A stretch of DNA of 64,000 nt from the NCBI RefSeq assembly GCF_008831285.2, contig NW_022204508.1, forward strand, positions 930,001-994,000. The letters are read 5' to 3'. A model generated the notes under the pieces. It was not told the DNA's origin. It did not search any database and was given only the letters and a program-made list of their open reading frames with translations. Each line of letters begins with the position of its first letter. Positions within the stretch are counted from its first letter, which is position 1. The stretch comes from Nymphaea colorata. Its lineage: Eukaryota > Streptophyta > Magnoliopsida > Nymphaeales > Nymphaeaceae. Positions 9,732 through 22,310 of this stretch are shown here, piece after piece. The position numbers and the translations under genes were made by a program.

Positions 9732-12700
9732 ATCTCCCTAGCCTAACGTCATCTCTCTTGGCGTCATCTACCTTTCAAACCCCAAGGTGAAGATCTGCAT
9801 CGTCTTCAGCCCTCTTGTCAACCGAAGGTCTCCCTCTTCCACTGGACCTTGTTTTCTGGTTTCTTCCTCTCCCCGTCGACCTAAGGATCACGGCCTAAGG
9901 ATAGCAGCAAGCTCCGGCGCGCGGCGTCTCCAACGGACCACGAAGAATACCCCACGAGCATTTTCTTGAAGCACGGTGCCTTCCTTCTCAAGCACAAAGA
10001 AGGTTGTGAGGCTGTCTTCATCCCGGGAAGGCTGGAGCAACTTGGGCGACCTGGTAGCAGCAGCAAAAGACATCAAAGTAGCGCAAGAGAAAAAGGTTAG
10101 TACGAAGAGAAAACAAGAAAAGTTAGTGAGCAACACGTTGCTCGGTTTTGATCTTGAGTTCGGCTAGAAGATGGATTTCAATCCCTCGGTGTAAACCCGT
10201 GAGATTGAGCTCACATCCCGCGGCTGAAAACAGAATTAAACCCTTGCTTACGCGTCTCAAGAACTCCTTGGCTTTCTTGAGTTCTTTCCCTCACGCTACG
10301 CACGAAGGTTCCCCACGAGCGTCCTCAAAAAAGGGCCTCTTTGGTTGCCTCCGTTTTTGGGCAAAACGGATGCACAAATCCAGCAAGCAAAAAGGGCTTG
10401 CAAAGTGCATCAAAAGGCGTCAAAACAAAGAAAGAAATACAAAAAAGAAGACGCCCCATCAAAAGGAATCAAACGGCTGAATTTGAGCTTCATCCGGCTA
10501 CTCGTTCTCGTGTTTTAGGACCGGCCTGAACCCTGCAATTTCCGGTGAACTTTCTGTGATTCCGGCCAGACTTTGGCCCTTTTCTGGCATGGACTAATCT
10601 GCCCCTGACCGTGGAACTGTTCAATAACAAGCTGAGGGTATTCTGGTCCATTGTTGGAGGAGCGCACTAGGGTAAATCACCCTAGCCGCCGGTGCTAGCT
10701 CGCACCTTCCTTGGCCGCCGGTCTTCATTTGGTAAGTCCTATTCTTTCTCTCTTTTGTTTAATCCTAGCCCTTGAGTGAGCCACGTGTCAGCCATCCCCT
10801 TAGCCTCCCAGATTTACCTAGCCACCTGTCCCACTTGGTTGATTCGGTCCCAGCCGAGAATCATCCAAGACTCCATCGAATTCCCCCAAATCCGGTAAAT
10901 CCCTCTCCTCGCAATCTCCTTACCAATTTTGTTGCCAATCTTGTAGTCAACCGAGTCCTTCCTCTCATCTTAGCCATTGGTGTCGCCACGTGTCGTCATC
11001 CCAGCCTGCAGCTCTGCCACCTCACCAGCTAGTCCCTCCTCCTTGTCGAGCAGCCTACCCCGCGTTTTCACCTTTTCCCTCGCATAATCCCTCTACCGTT
11101 TTTGTTGACTCTCACACGTATTTCCATTTTGGTGGAGCGTTGTGAGAACGCCACCTCCTCCTCTTCCCTATCCGAGCCCCTTCCTTTTTGTTAGCCCCAA
11201 GCCTCATCACCAGGTCACCACTCCCTCTCGAGACCATGGCCCCACACGTTTTACCTTTCTCAGCCCTTAGAGCCCTTGCCGATTTCGTAGAGGCCATCAC
11301 ACGTTTTCCTTTTGGAAGTGAGGTCTAGGAATTCGCCACCTCCTCCTTGCCCCAGCTCGTCTCCTCCATTTTTGGTATCTTACCTTAGCTCCTCTCCACC
11401 TCACCTTCCCTAATTATTACCCACCTGAACCGAGCCAGCTTTCCCCCTCTATGTCGCACACCATTCCTCTGTAGATCCCACGGTTTACACTTGTCAACGT
11501 TGGAGCCAACCTTGTTATCGCACTTCCCCCTTTCTTTTCCTCCACCGTCTTTAGTCCCTCTCGCATGGAGTTCTCCCCTTGCCTCCTCATGCTCTTACCT
11601 TGAGTGTTAGCCAGCTTTACCCCTTTAGCTCTTGCCTAATCCCTTTCTTGTCGAGTCACCCCTTGTGTCCCTCGTGAAGAAGAGAAGAAGGAGTCCCCAC
11701 GCGCCTAACGTTGAAGTCTTACCTTTTGTCTTTGGCCACGTGCCTCCCCTTCCTAACAATTGGAAGAAAGCCGAGCCAATTCCCTCCTCATTCTTTAGGA
11801 AGGAAATTGGAGTCGAATCCTTATTTGCTAGTCTCTCTCTAGCAAGTCTCTTAGCTCTCATTTCAGTTTAGAATTGAGCGCCCCTTTTCCTCCTCTACCG
11901 TAGGAAAGAATCTCCCCGCCAACCCTTGCCTTTGGCAATTGGCGTCCTTCTCACCTCCCTCTTTCTTAGTTAGGTGGCCTCCACCTGGCCTCACCCACTT
12001 TGATACCCGTAGGAACCATTGACCAGCTTAAGTCAACACCCCTTAGATAGACTTACCGTAACCTCCCTTGTCCTAATTTAGGTAAGTCCTTGTCGCAATA
12101 TCCCTTGGTCAACCCCCTAGTCGACCTCTCCTACTTTGGGCACCCGTGCCCTTGACCCTCCTTTCCTCTATTTCTGGAAAGTAGCCCTAGGTCCTAAGGC
12201 AGCCAAGGTCAACGCTGCCTAAGTGATTCGGACCCACCTCTTGCACGGCTAGACCCAAGCCGCCCCTCTCTTCCGCACCTTCCTTATGCCTTAGCGTCTT
12301 GACTTAATTCAAGTCAATCCCAGCCGCATTTGAACCTAAGCCAGTCCTTAGTCCGCCTTGACCCAGCTGACCCTAAGCCTTGACCTGGCCAGCCAACCTT
12401 AACCGGACCCTCTCGTAGCTAGGTTTGCCCGAGCTCTAAACCGAGCTCTATCTTTTCCCGTAGCTAGGTTCTTCCGGGTTCTAAACCGAACCCAGCCCTT
12501 CCGAAGGTCCTCCCCTACGCACGGCGAGGCACTTCCAGTTCTGATACCCTCTTGGAGCAGCGATCCCAGCACGGCCAGGAGGACCTATCCCAGCAGTAGC
12601 TAACCACTAGCTGCTGTCTCTTGCTCACGGCCAGGAGGGCCGTATTCCAGCAACACGTCCAGCGTCCATAGCCGGCAATTTGAAGACTGCCGGTGTAGCT

Positions 12701-13300
12701 TCCACCTCTTCGCGGGATCCAATCCGCTTCTTCCTCATCCGAAGATCTCCCTCACTGTTGCTGCATTGCCCGAGGTTGGGGATTCACCTCGTGGCCTTCT
12801 TGCTGAAAGCCAAGAATAGCTTGGCTGGTAACGCCCTCTCACTCCCTTGTAGTTTCGCGGGTCGGGTGCATTTGCTTTCGTATTTGCTTGAGCCCGGCTT
12901 TGGCCTTGGTTGATTCCAGCGGTACCTCGACGGCCCTTGGCCTAGACACGACCGCTAATCGACGAGCCTACCTAGGGTATTGGGTGTGGTTTGTTACGTA
13001 TAGCATGGTTTGTGTGGTTTGATGGTTTGAATTGAGTGAGTTGCGAGAGTACTTTTGTATCGCGCACGCTTGTACGGCCTCACATCCCTCGTAGATTTCT
13101 GTAGTAGGTTTTGACTTAGTTAGGTTTTTGGGATTACCCCTACTTGTTCATCACGTCCTATTGGGTTTGCGCCGGGGTCCTGTCCGGCCGGGTAGTTCCT
13201 TGTATAATTTGTTTAGGATTTTGGTCTAGATTCCTCGACGCGATCTTGGCAGTAGGACCTCGACTCCTTGGGTCGGCCCGTTGGGGTCGGGAACCCCACA
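9732..13300 (+). mobile_element. Large LTR, 5'-truncated (3.57 kb)
   Basis: It is collinear with about 26,287-29,888 and lacks roughly the first 800 bp, including the 25-bp repeats. It runs to an altered 3' end (GGAACCCCACA instead of GGATCCTAACA). Two bases (AT) later an inverted LTR starts, so two LTR 3' ends face each other. The central part is pyrimidine-rich with repeated CACACG...GCCACCTCCTCC modules (for example near 11,110 and 11,300). Confidence 0.85.
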
Positions 13301-13302
13301 AT

Positions 13303-16300
13303 TGTTAGGATCCCGACCCCAACGGGCCGACCCAAGGAGCCGAGTCCTACTGCCAAGATCGCCTCGAGGAATCTAGACCAAAAACCTATACAAATAATAC
13401 AAGGAACTACCCGGCCGGACATGACCCCGGCACAAACCCAATAGGACGTGAATACACGAAAGGGTAATCCCAAAAACCTATCTAAAGTCAAACCTACTAC
13501 AGAAAACTACTAGGGATGTGAGGCCGTACAACCGTGTGCGATACAGAAATGCTCTCGCAACTCACTCAAGATCAAACCATACAAGCCACACAAACCATAA
13601 CTATGCGTAACAAACCACACCCAATACCCTAGGTAGGCTCGTCGATTAGCGGTCGTGTCTAGGCCAAGGGCCGTCGAGGTACCGCTGGAACCAACCAAGG
13701 CCGAAGCCGGGCTCAAGCAAATACGAAAGCAAATGCACCCGACCCGCGAAACTACAAGGGAGTGAGAGGGCGTTACCGGCCAAGCTAATATTGGCTTTCA
13801 GCAAGAAGGCCACGAGGTGAATCCCCAACCTCGGGCAATGCAGCAACAAACGAGGAGGACTCCGGTTGAGGTCGGCAGCGAACTGGATCTCGCGATGAAG
13901 TGGACGCTACACCGGAAGTCTTCAAATGGCCGGCTAGGGACGCCGGACGAGTTGCTGGAATACGGCCCTCCTGGCCGTGAGCAAGGGACAGCAGCAAGTC
14001 ACAAGCTACTGCTGGAAGAGGCCCGCCTGGCCGTGAAGGGAGCGCGGCAGCAAGGGGTGTGCCGAAGCTGGAAGGGTCCCGCTGTGCGTGGGGATGACCT
14101 TCGGAAGGGCTGGGTTCGGTATAGAACCGGGAGAGCCTAACTACGGGAAGGAGGAGAGCTCGGTCTAGAGCTCGGGCAGACCTAGCTACGAGGGAGGTCC
14201 GGCTATGGATGGCTGGCTAGGTCGTGGCTTAGGTGAGCTAAGTCAAGGCTTAGGGACAGCTGGGACAAGGTGGACTAAGGACTGGCTTAGGTTCAGATGC
14301 GGCTGGGTTGACTTGAATCAAGTCAAGACGCTAAGGAATGAAGAAGGTGCGGAAGAGAGGTGGCGGCTTGGGTGTAGCCGTGCAAGAGGTGGTCCGAATC
14401 ACTTAGGCAGCGTTGACCTTGGCTGCCTTAGGACCTAGGGCTACTTTCCAGAATAAGAGGAAAGGAGGCTCAAGGACGCGGGTTACCAAAATGGGATAAG
14501 TCGACTTAGGGGGGTTGACTAGGTTGGCGCGTGAAGGCTTACTCAAAGCGAAGTAAGGCTTGGCGCGGTTGGGACTAACCTAAGGCGACGGAATGGTGGA
14601 CTCGGCTAAGACTTTCCTAGCTGGTGAGGGTTGACTTGGCTGGTCAAGGGTTCCTAAGGGGAGTGAAACCAGGTGGCGGTTTCCTAACTAAGAAAGAGGG
14701 AGATGAGAAGGACGCCAATTGCCAAAGGCACGGGTTGGCGTGGAGATTTCCTTCCTTAGAGTGAGGAGGGAAGGGGGCGCCCAATTCCAAAATGAATTGA
14801 GAGCTAAGAGAGTTGCTAGAGAGAGACTAGCAAATTAGGAAATGATTCCAATCTCCTTCCTAATGAATAAGGAGGGAATTGGCTCGGCTTGCTCCCTAAA
14901 TTCGTGAGTAGGGAGAGGCACGTGGCCTTTGCCAAAAAAAGTAAGTCTTCAACGTTATTGCTCGAGTTCTCTTTCTCTTCTTCTCAACGGACTCAAAGGG
15001 GACGAGCAAGGCAAAATGGAAAGATGGGGCTAAGGGGTCACGCTGGATAATACTAAAGTTAAGAGCATGAGGTGGCAAGGGGAGAAATCCATGCGAGAGG
15101 GACTAAAGACGGTGGAGGAAAAGAAAGGGGAAAGTGCGATAACAAGGTTGACTCCAACGTTGACAAGTGTAAACCGTGGGACCTACAAGGAATTGGTTAA
15201 CGAGGTGGAAGGAAGAAGCTGGCTCGGTTCAGGTGGGGTCAAGAGGGGTAAGCACGAGGTGGCAAGGAGCTAAGGTAAGATACCAAAAATGGAGGAGACG
15301 AGCTGGGGCAAGGAGGAGGTGGCACTCTCGTGTGACTTCCCTTCCAAGTTGGGAAACCGCGTGAGGATGCTAAGGGATGCGGTAAGGCTTGACGAGGGAA
15401 GGGAGACCTCGTGTGGGCCAAGGGCAAGGGTGGGCTCTATAGGTGGCAGATGGAGAGGGACTGGGCTGGCGTGATGTTAGGGATATGATTTGGGGAGTAG
15501 GAGGTGGCACCCTCTCACGACTTCTCCAAAATGGAAACACGTGTGAGAGTCAACAAAAACGGTAGAGTGGCTGTACGAGGGAAAAGGGAAAGACGTGTGG
15601 GGCAGGCTGCTCGACAAGGAGGGAGGGGCCAGCTGGTGAGGTGGCAGGATGGGTAAGCTAGGATTAGGACACGTGGCGACACCAAGGGTGAAGATTAAAG
15701 GCTGGACTCGGTTGACTAAAAACAAGGCAACGAAGTTGGAAAGGGGATTGCGGCAAGGGGGAATCTTCCGGATTTGGTGGATTACGATGGGCTATGGATT
15801 GATTCTCGGCTGGGACGAGATCAGCCAAAAGGGACAGGTGGCTAGGTAAATCTGGGAGGCTAAGGGGATGGCTGACATGTGGTATAGGCAAGGGCTGAGA
15901 TTAAACACAAAAGAGAAGGAATAGGACTTACCAAATGAAGACCGGCGGCCAAGGAAACGCGTGAAGCACCGGCGGCTAGGGTGTTTTGCCCTAGTGCGCT
16001 CCTCCAATGAATGGACCAGAATACCCTTAAGCTGAAATTGAACTTCTCCACGGTCAGGGGCAGATTAGTCCACGCCGGAAATAGGCCAAAGTCTGGCCGG
16101 AATCAACAGAAATTCCACCGGAGTTGCAGAATTCAGGCTGAGGCTAGAATACGCGATTAATCAACTGGATGAAGCTCGTTTTTCACTATTTGATTCCTCT
16201 TGATGGGCGTCTTCTTCTTTGTATTCTTTTCTTTATTTTGACGCCGTTTGATGCACCTTGCAAGCCCTTTTTGCTTGCTGGATTTGTGCATCCGTTTTGC

Positions 16301-17720
16301 TCAAAAACGGAGGCAACCAAAGAGGCCCTTTTTTGAGGACGCTCGTGGGGAGCCTTCGTGCGTAGCGTGAGGGGAAGAACTTCAAGAATGCCAAGGAGTT
16401 CTTGAGACGCGTAAGCAAGGGTTTAATTCTGTTTCAGCCGCGGGATGAGAGCTCAATCTCACGGGTGTACACCGAGGGATTGAAATCCACCTTCTAGCCG
16501 AACTCAAGATCAAAACCGAGCAACGTGTTGCTCACCAACTTTTCTTGTTTTCTCTTCGTACTAACCTTTTTCTCTTGCGCTACTTTGATGTCTTTTGCTG
16601 CTGCTACCAGGTCGCCCAAGTTGCTGCAGCCTTCCCGGGATGAAGACAGCCTCACAACCTTCTTTGTGTTTGAGAAGGAAGGCACCGTGCTTCAACAAAA
16701 TGCTCGTGGGGTATTCTTCGTGGTCCGTTGGAGACGCCGCGCGCCGGAGCTTGCTGCTATCCCTAGGCCGTGATCCTTAGGTCGAGGGGGAGAGGAAGAA
16801 ACCAGAAAACAAGGTCGAGTGGAAGAGGGAGACCTTCGGTTGACAAGAGGGTAAAGGGATGCCGTCCTTCACCTAAGGGGCTGGAATGAAGAGGACGCCA
16901 TGGAGGATGACGCTAGGGCATGGAGATCCTTGAGGACGAGTGGTGGAAGAAGACGTTGCGCCATGGGTGAGGAGGGACGCCATGGAGAGAAGGGAGACCA
17001 CCGCGGGAGAGGGGTGAGCCAAGGGGAGTACGAGAGAGAGAAAGGGCATTCCGCCCAACACAATTCCTCAATTCATTTTCATTATTCAAAAGCATACTGA
17101 TTACATGAAATCAAAGACTTAAATAACTTCCTAATCAACTCGGTTCACATTCCGAACCGGTTCACTAAAGAAACAAATCAAAAACGGACTCAAATGGATC
17201 CAAAAACGGAACTCAAATGAAATCCAAAAACGGAGCTCCATGGGATCCAAAAACGGAACTCAATGGGGTCCAAAAACGGAACTCCATGGTATCCAAAAAC
17301 GAGCTCCAAAAAATCAATCCTAATGGACGCTATTCGTCCAAATAAAATGGTCCGTGGATCATTTGGATCCACTTGCTTGGGCGCATGGTTGAGCTTGGAC
17401 CGGCTCAACCCCCTTTTGCCTAGGTTCGACCTAGACTACCTCGTGTGAACTTGGGTTAGGACTCGACTATAGGTTAGACCATTCAAGTACGGGAGAGTCC
17501 TAAAAAACGGATCAAAGCCACCTTGAGGTTTAATCTAATTTCGCTCACGCTTGGCCGTTGTTGCTCCGCCCGCTCCGCCCTCTGCAAGAACTCCAAGCTG
17601 TAAGTATTCCTCTGAAGCTGGCCTAGATACCTTGCTGGACTCACGTCCAGCCCTTACGAGCCTAGTCGGACCCGGCTTGGTCCTTGGTTCAGCCCTTACA
17701 AGCTGGCTGGATTTTCTGCT
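13303..17720 (-). mobile_element. Nearly complete large LTR, minus orientation (4.4 kb)
   Basis: It begins TGTTAGGATCCCGACC at 13,303, the reverse complement of the LTR 3' end, and runs to GGCTGGATTTTCTGCTCG near 17,720. Only the last few bases at the LTR 5' end (TAACA on this strand) are missing. It fuses there to the internal domain at the 6-bp string GCTCGT, present in both partners. It carries the 25-bp repeats (17,185-17,300), the GAACCGGTTC palindrome near 17,155 and the same unassigned antisense ORF region (13,817-14,140). Confidence 0.87.
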
Positions 17721-17737
17721 CGTCTAGTAGAGCAGAA

Positions 17738-19350
17738 ATGGACATACTCCTTAGCACCTACGAGAATGGCGTTTGTATTCGTGAATATACGTTGATCCAT
17801 GGACATACTAGGGATCAAGCTCCAAAGTGGACTTATGTCCAAGTCGGCAGTAATCCGAGTGTGACTTGATACTCCGACACCCTAGCATAAAAGGGCGTCA
17901 CCTTGAGTTGGCCATACATAAGGACACCCAAGAAATGTGGATAGCCAAAATCACTTACACGGGTAGACTTATTGTGGCTGGATACGAAGTAGAACATCGA
18001 GATTGGGCGCCAATCTATCATGGAGAAGTTATCCAAGTGGGGTTCTCAAAATTCCGCTTAGTGCTAGAAGAAAGACTCTCCCCCATGACCGAGAAGCAAA
18101 AAGAATATCATTATGAGTCCAGCGGCGAAGATGAGCAGAATGACCAAAGCACAAGGTCTCTTACGTGGGACGAAGTGCTCAACAAGATGAACGCCATGCT
18201 CGCCAGGATGGATCACAGAGAGGCGATCAGAAACAAGAAAATAGCCAGCGATAATAGACGGACTGAGCTTACTACAGAATCTGAAACTGAATCAGATTCG
18301 TCTAGTGAGGATGAAAAGTCCTCCCCTTCTCCAAAGACGCCTAAGAAAATAGTGCCAAAAGAGTACGAATTAGAAAGCGAAGAAGAGACTTCGTCTGAAA
18401 CCGAAGATGATAGTAGCACGGATTCTTCAAGCGATGAAGAGATAGAAGTGCCAAGTCGGGAGTGTGCCAATATCGGCGCCCTCAAGCCTTCAGAACGTGC
18501 AAGGACTGAAATTTCAGAAAAAGGGATACTTGGAGCCCCTCCTAGCGTTATCCCTAGTAGCAGCACGAGTATCACGTCTAAGGATACTAAAGGCATACTT
18601 GGCCCAGCCAAGACAATCAGTGCTATACGGCCTTTGGAATGGGTTCAACCTAGAGCATCAAGTGGGAACCAAAGGCCCAACCATCAGAACGAGTCGGTCA
18701 GACGGACAGACACAAAGAACTCCAATGGCATTTACGAAGGACTACTTCCCTTACCTGAACCTTCCAAGACGACAGAACAAGAGAAATTAAGGGAAACTAA
18801 TAGTACGTGTCCAAACTCAAACGAAGAGTGCTCATCTAGCCTAACACAAGCTGATAGTAGGGCGACACCTCTTGAAGAACTAACGCCTGAGGCAAGTCCT
18901 AAAGTGACGCCGATGCAAAGCAAAGAAGAAATCTTCACCCTAGCGTCACCTTTTAGATGGGCAGATGAGCCATGGAATCAAGAAACCCGTGAGCAAACAA
19001 AGATAGAAACAATGGGGCAGCGAGCCACGGGCAGCAAAGGGTTGTTACCACCTCCTAGCATCCTTATGAACCAACCTAAGGAGGGTGGTATGGATCACGA
19101 GTTCTTTGAGTCTCCCAAAAGTGCACGTATGAAACTCCAACAAGGGGCGACTCAAGAATTGGCAAGTCAAAACGCCAAAGTAGTTAGAGCCCAGTCCAGC
19201 AAGGCAGCTAGGCCAGTCACAGAGGAATACTTACAGCTTGGAGTTCTTGCAGTGGGAGGAGCGGGCGGAGCAACAACGGCCAAGCGTGAGCGAAATTGGA
19301 TTAAACCTCAAGGTGGCTTTGATCCGTTTTTAGGACTTTCCCGAACTTGA
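17738..19350 (+). pseudogene. FHA-like retrotransposon protein, frameshifted and fused to LTR sequence
   Basis: This is the second copy of the gene intact at 23,155-24,849. The ATG at 17,738 matches the second in-frame Met of the intact copy. A one-base loss near 17,852-17,856 shifts the frame inside the FHA-like domain; from 17,866 the frame stays open for 494 codons to 19,350. From about 19,195 the coding sequence runs into LTR DNA at a shared AGTCCAGCAAGG, so the last 50 or so residues are LTR-encoded and the normal C-terminus and second ORF are absent. Compared with the intact copy, the acidic centre is nearly unchanged. The segment coding for residues after about 300 differs by many amino acids and in-frame indels, which suggests coding constraint before this copy died. 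Confidence 0.82.
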
Positions 19351-22290
19351 ACGGTCTAACCTATAGTCGAGTCCTAATCCGAGTTCGCACGAGGTAGTCT
19401 AGGTCGAACCTAGGCAAAAGGGGGTTGAGCCGGTCCAAGCTCAACCATGCGCCCAAGCAAGTGGATCCAAATGATCCACGGACCATTTTATTTGGACGAA
19501 TAGCGTCCATTAGGATTGAGTTATTGGAGCTCGTTTTTGGACCCCATGGAGTTCCGTTTTTGGACCCCATTGAGTTCCGTTTTTGGATCCCATGGAGCTC
19601 CGTTTTTGGATTTCATTTGAGTTCCGTTTTTGGATCCATTTGAGTCCGTTTTTGATTTGTTTCTTTAGTGAACCGGTTCGGAATGTGAGCCGAGTTGCTT
19701 AGGCTATTATTTAAGTCATTGAATTCATGTAAATGTTATGCTTTTGAATAAGGAAAATGAATTGAGGAATTGTGTTGGGCGGAATGCCCTTTCTCTCTCT
19801 CGTACTCCCCTTGGCTCACCCCTCTCCCGCGGTGGTCTCCCTTCTCTCCTTGGCGTCCCTCCTCATCCATGGCGCAGCCTCTTCTCCTCCACTCGTCCTC
19901 AAGGTATCTCCCTAGCCTAGCGTCATCTCTCTTGGCGTCATCTACCTTTCAAATCCCAAGGTGAAGATCTGCATCGTCTTCAGCCCTCTTGTCAACCGAA
20001 GGTCTCCCTCTTCCACTCGTCCTTGTTTTCTGGTTTCTTCCTCTTCCCCTCGACCTAAGGATCACGGCCTAAGGATAGCAGCAAGCTCCGGCGCGCGGCG
20101 TCTCCAACGGACCACGAAGAATACCCCACGAGCATTTTGTTGAAGCACGGTGCCTTCCTTCTCAAACACAAAGAAGGTTGTGAGGCTGTCTTCATCCCGG
20201 GAAGGCTGCAGCAACTTGGGCAACCTGGTAGCAGCAGCAAAAGACATCAAAATAGCGAGAGAAAAAGGTTAGTACGTAGAGAAAACAAGAAGAGTTGGTG
20301 AGCAACACGTTGCTCGGATTTGATATTGTATTCGGCTAAAAGGTGGATTTCATTCCCTCGGTGCACACCCGAGAGTTTGAGCTCTCATCCCACGGCAGAA
20401 AACAGCACCAAATTCCAGCTTACGCGTCTCAAGAACTCCTTGGCATTCTTGAAGTTCTTCCCCTCACGCTATGCACGAAGGTTCCCAAAGAGCGTCCTCA
20501 CAAGAGCGCTTTGTTTGCCTCCGTTTTTGAGCAAAACGGATGCACAAATCCAGCAAGCAAAAAGGGCTTGCAAAGTGCATCAAAAGGCGTCAAAACAAAG
20601 AAAAGATTACAAAGAAGAAGACGCCCCATCAAGAGGAATCAAATAGTGGAAAACGAGCTTCATCCGGTTGATTAATCGCATGTTTTAGGCTAGGCCTGAA
20701 TTCAGCAAATCCGGTGAACTTTCTGTTGATTCCGGCCAGCTTTTGGCTAATTCCGGTGTGGACTAATCTGCCCCTGATCGTGGAAAAGCTTAGTTACAAA
20801 TCAAGGGTATTCTGGTCCTTGTTTGGAGGAGCGCACTAGGGCGTTCAACCCAGGCCGCCGGTGCTAGCTCGCACCTCCCTTGGCCGCCGGTCTTCATTTG
20901 GTAAGTGGCGTCCTCACATCTCCCTCTTTCTTAGTTAGGAAGTCGCCACCTGGCCTCACAACACCCCTTAGGAGCCCACGACCCACTCGTGTCAATCTTC
21001 ACTAGTTAGGTAAGCCAGCACCGTATCCTCCCTTGCTCTCCTCTAGTCAAGCCTTGACGCATCACTCCCTAGTTAACCTCTCTAGGTCGACCTCACCTAC
21101 TTGGGCAACCTAATCCCCTTGAGCCTCCTTTCCTCTTATTTGGGAAAGTAGCCTAGGTCCTAAGGCAGCCAATGTCAACGCTGCCTAAGTGATTTGGACC
21201 CACCTCTTGCACGGCTAGACCCAAGCCGCCACCTCCCTTCCGCACCTTCCTCATTCCTTAGCGTCTTGACTTGATTCAAGTCAACCCAGCCGCATCTGAA
21301 CCTAAGCCAGTCCTTAGTCCACCTTGTCCCTGCTGACCTTCAGCCTTGACTTAGCTCACCTAAGCCACGACCTAGCCAGCCATCCATAGTCGGACCTCCC
21401 TCGTAGCTAGGTCTGCCCAAGCTCTAGACCGAGCTCTTCTCCTTTCCGTAGCTAGATTCTCCCGGGTTCTATACCGAACCCAGCCCTTCCGAAGGTCATC
21501 CCCACGCACAGCGGGACCCTTCCAGCTTCGGCCTTTCGCTTGCTGCCGCGCTCCCTTCACGGCCAGGCGGGCCTCTTCCAGCAGTAGCTCGTGACTCGCG
21601 GCTGCCTCTTGCTCACGGCCAGGAGGGCCGTAGTCCAGCAACACGCCCGGCGTCCTTAGCCGGCCATTTGAAGACTTCCGGTGTAACTTCCACCTCGTCG
21701 CGGGGTCCAGTCCGCTACCTTCCTCATCCGGAATCCTCCTCATTTGTTGCTGCATTGCCCGAGGTCAGGGATTCACCTCGTGGCCACCTTGCTGACAGCC
21801 AAGACTAGCTTGGCCGGTAACGCCCTCTCACTCCCTTGTAGTTTCGCGGGTCGGGTGCACTTGCTTTCGTATTTGCTTGAGCCCGGCTTCGGCCTTGGTT
21901 GATTCCAGCGGTACCTCGACGGCCCTTGGCCTAGACACGATCGCTAATCAACGAGCCTACCTAGGGTATTGGGTGTGGTTTGTTACGAGTAGTTGTGGTT
22001 TATGTGGTTTGATGGTTTGAATTGAGTGAGTTGCGAGAGTACTTTTGTATCGCGCACGCTTGTACGGCCTGACATCCCTCGTAGATTTCTGTAGTAGGTT
22101 TTGACTTAGTTAGGTTTTTGGGATTTCCCCTACTTGTTCATCACGTCCTATTGGGTTTGCGCCGGGGTCCTGTCCGGCCGGGTAGTTCCTTGTATAATTT
22201 GTTTAGGATTTTGGTCTAGATTCCTCGAGGCGATCTTGGCAGTAGGACCTCGACTCCTTGGGTCGGCCCGTTGGGGTCGGGATCCTAACA
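19195..22290 (+). mobile_element. Large LTR shared by two tandem internal domains (3.1 kb)
   Basis: It starts about 89 bp inside the LTR because of fusion with the preceding internal domain, and ends GGATCCTAACA next to the primer-binding site of the following element. Compared with the LTR at 25,489-29,888 it lacks 1,211 bp: it passes at 20,898-20,906 from sequence like 27,282 directly to sequence like 28,493, and both partners carry TTGGTAAGT. It is therefore both the 3' LTR of the left internal domain and the 5' LTR of the right one. The 127-codon antisense ORF recurs at 21,372-21,755. Confidence 0.87.
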
Positions 22291-22292
22291 AT

Positions 22293-22310
22293 TGGTATCA
22301 GAGCCAGGTT
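22293..22310 (+). other. Primer-binding site, initiator-Met tRNA type
   Basis: TGGTATCAGAGCCAGGTT starts two bases after the LTR end (22,290). It is an 18-nt match to the complement of the 3' end of plant initiator-Met tRNA, the commonest primer for plant LTR retrotransposons. It fixes the plus-strand direction of this element. Confidence 0.95.

Noticed and set aside
18213-18611. 132-codon antisense ORFs at 18,213-18,611 and 23,658-24,056
   Set aside because: They are complements of the acidic Ser/Glu-rich tract of ORF1; low-complexity coding DNA commonly leaves the antisense frame open.
20890-20915. Splicing or retroprocessing as cause of the 1.2-kb LTR gap
   Set aside because: A complete GTAAGT remains after the join, which intron removal would have taken away; microhomology deletion fits better.
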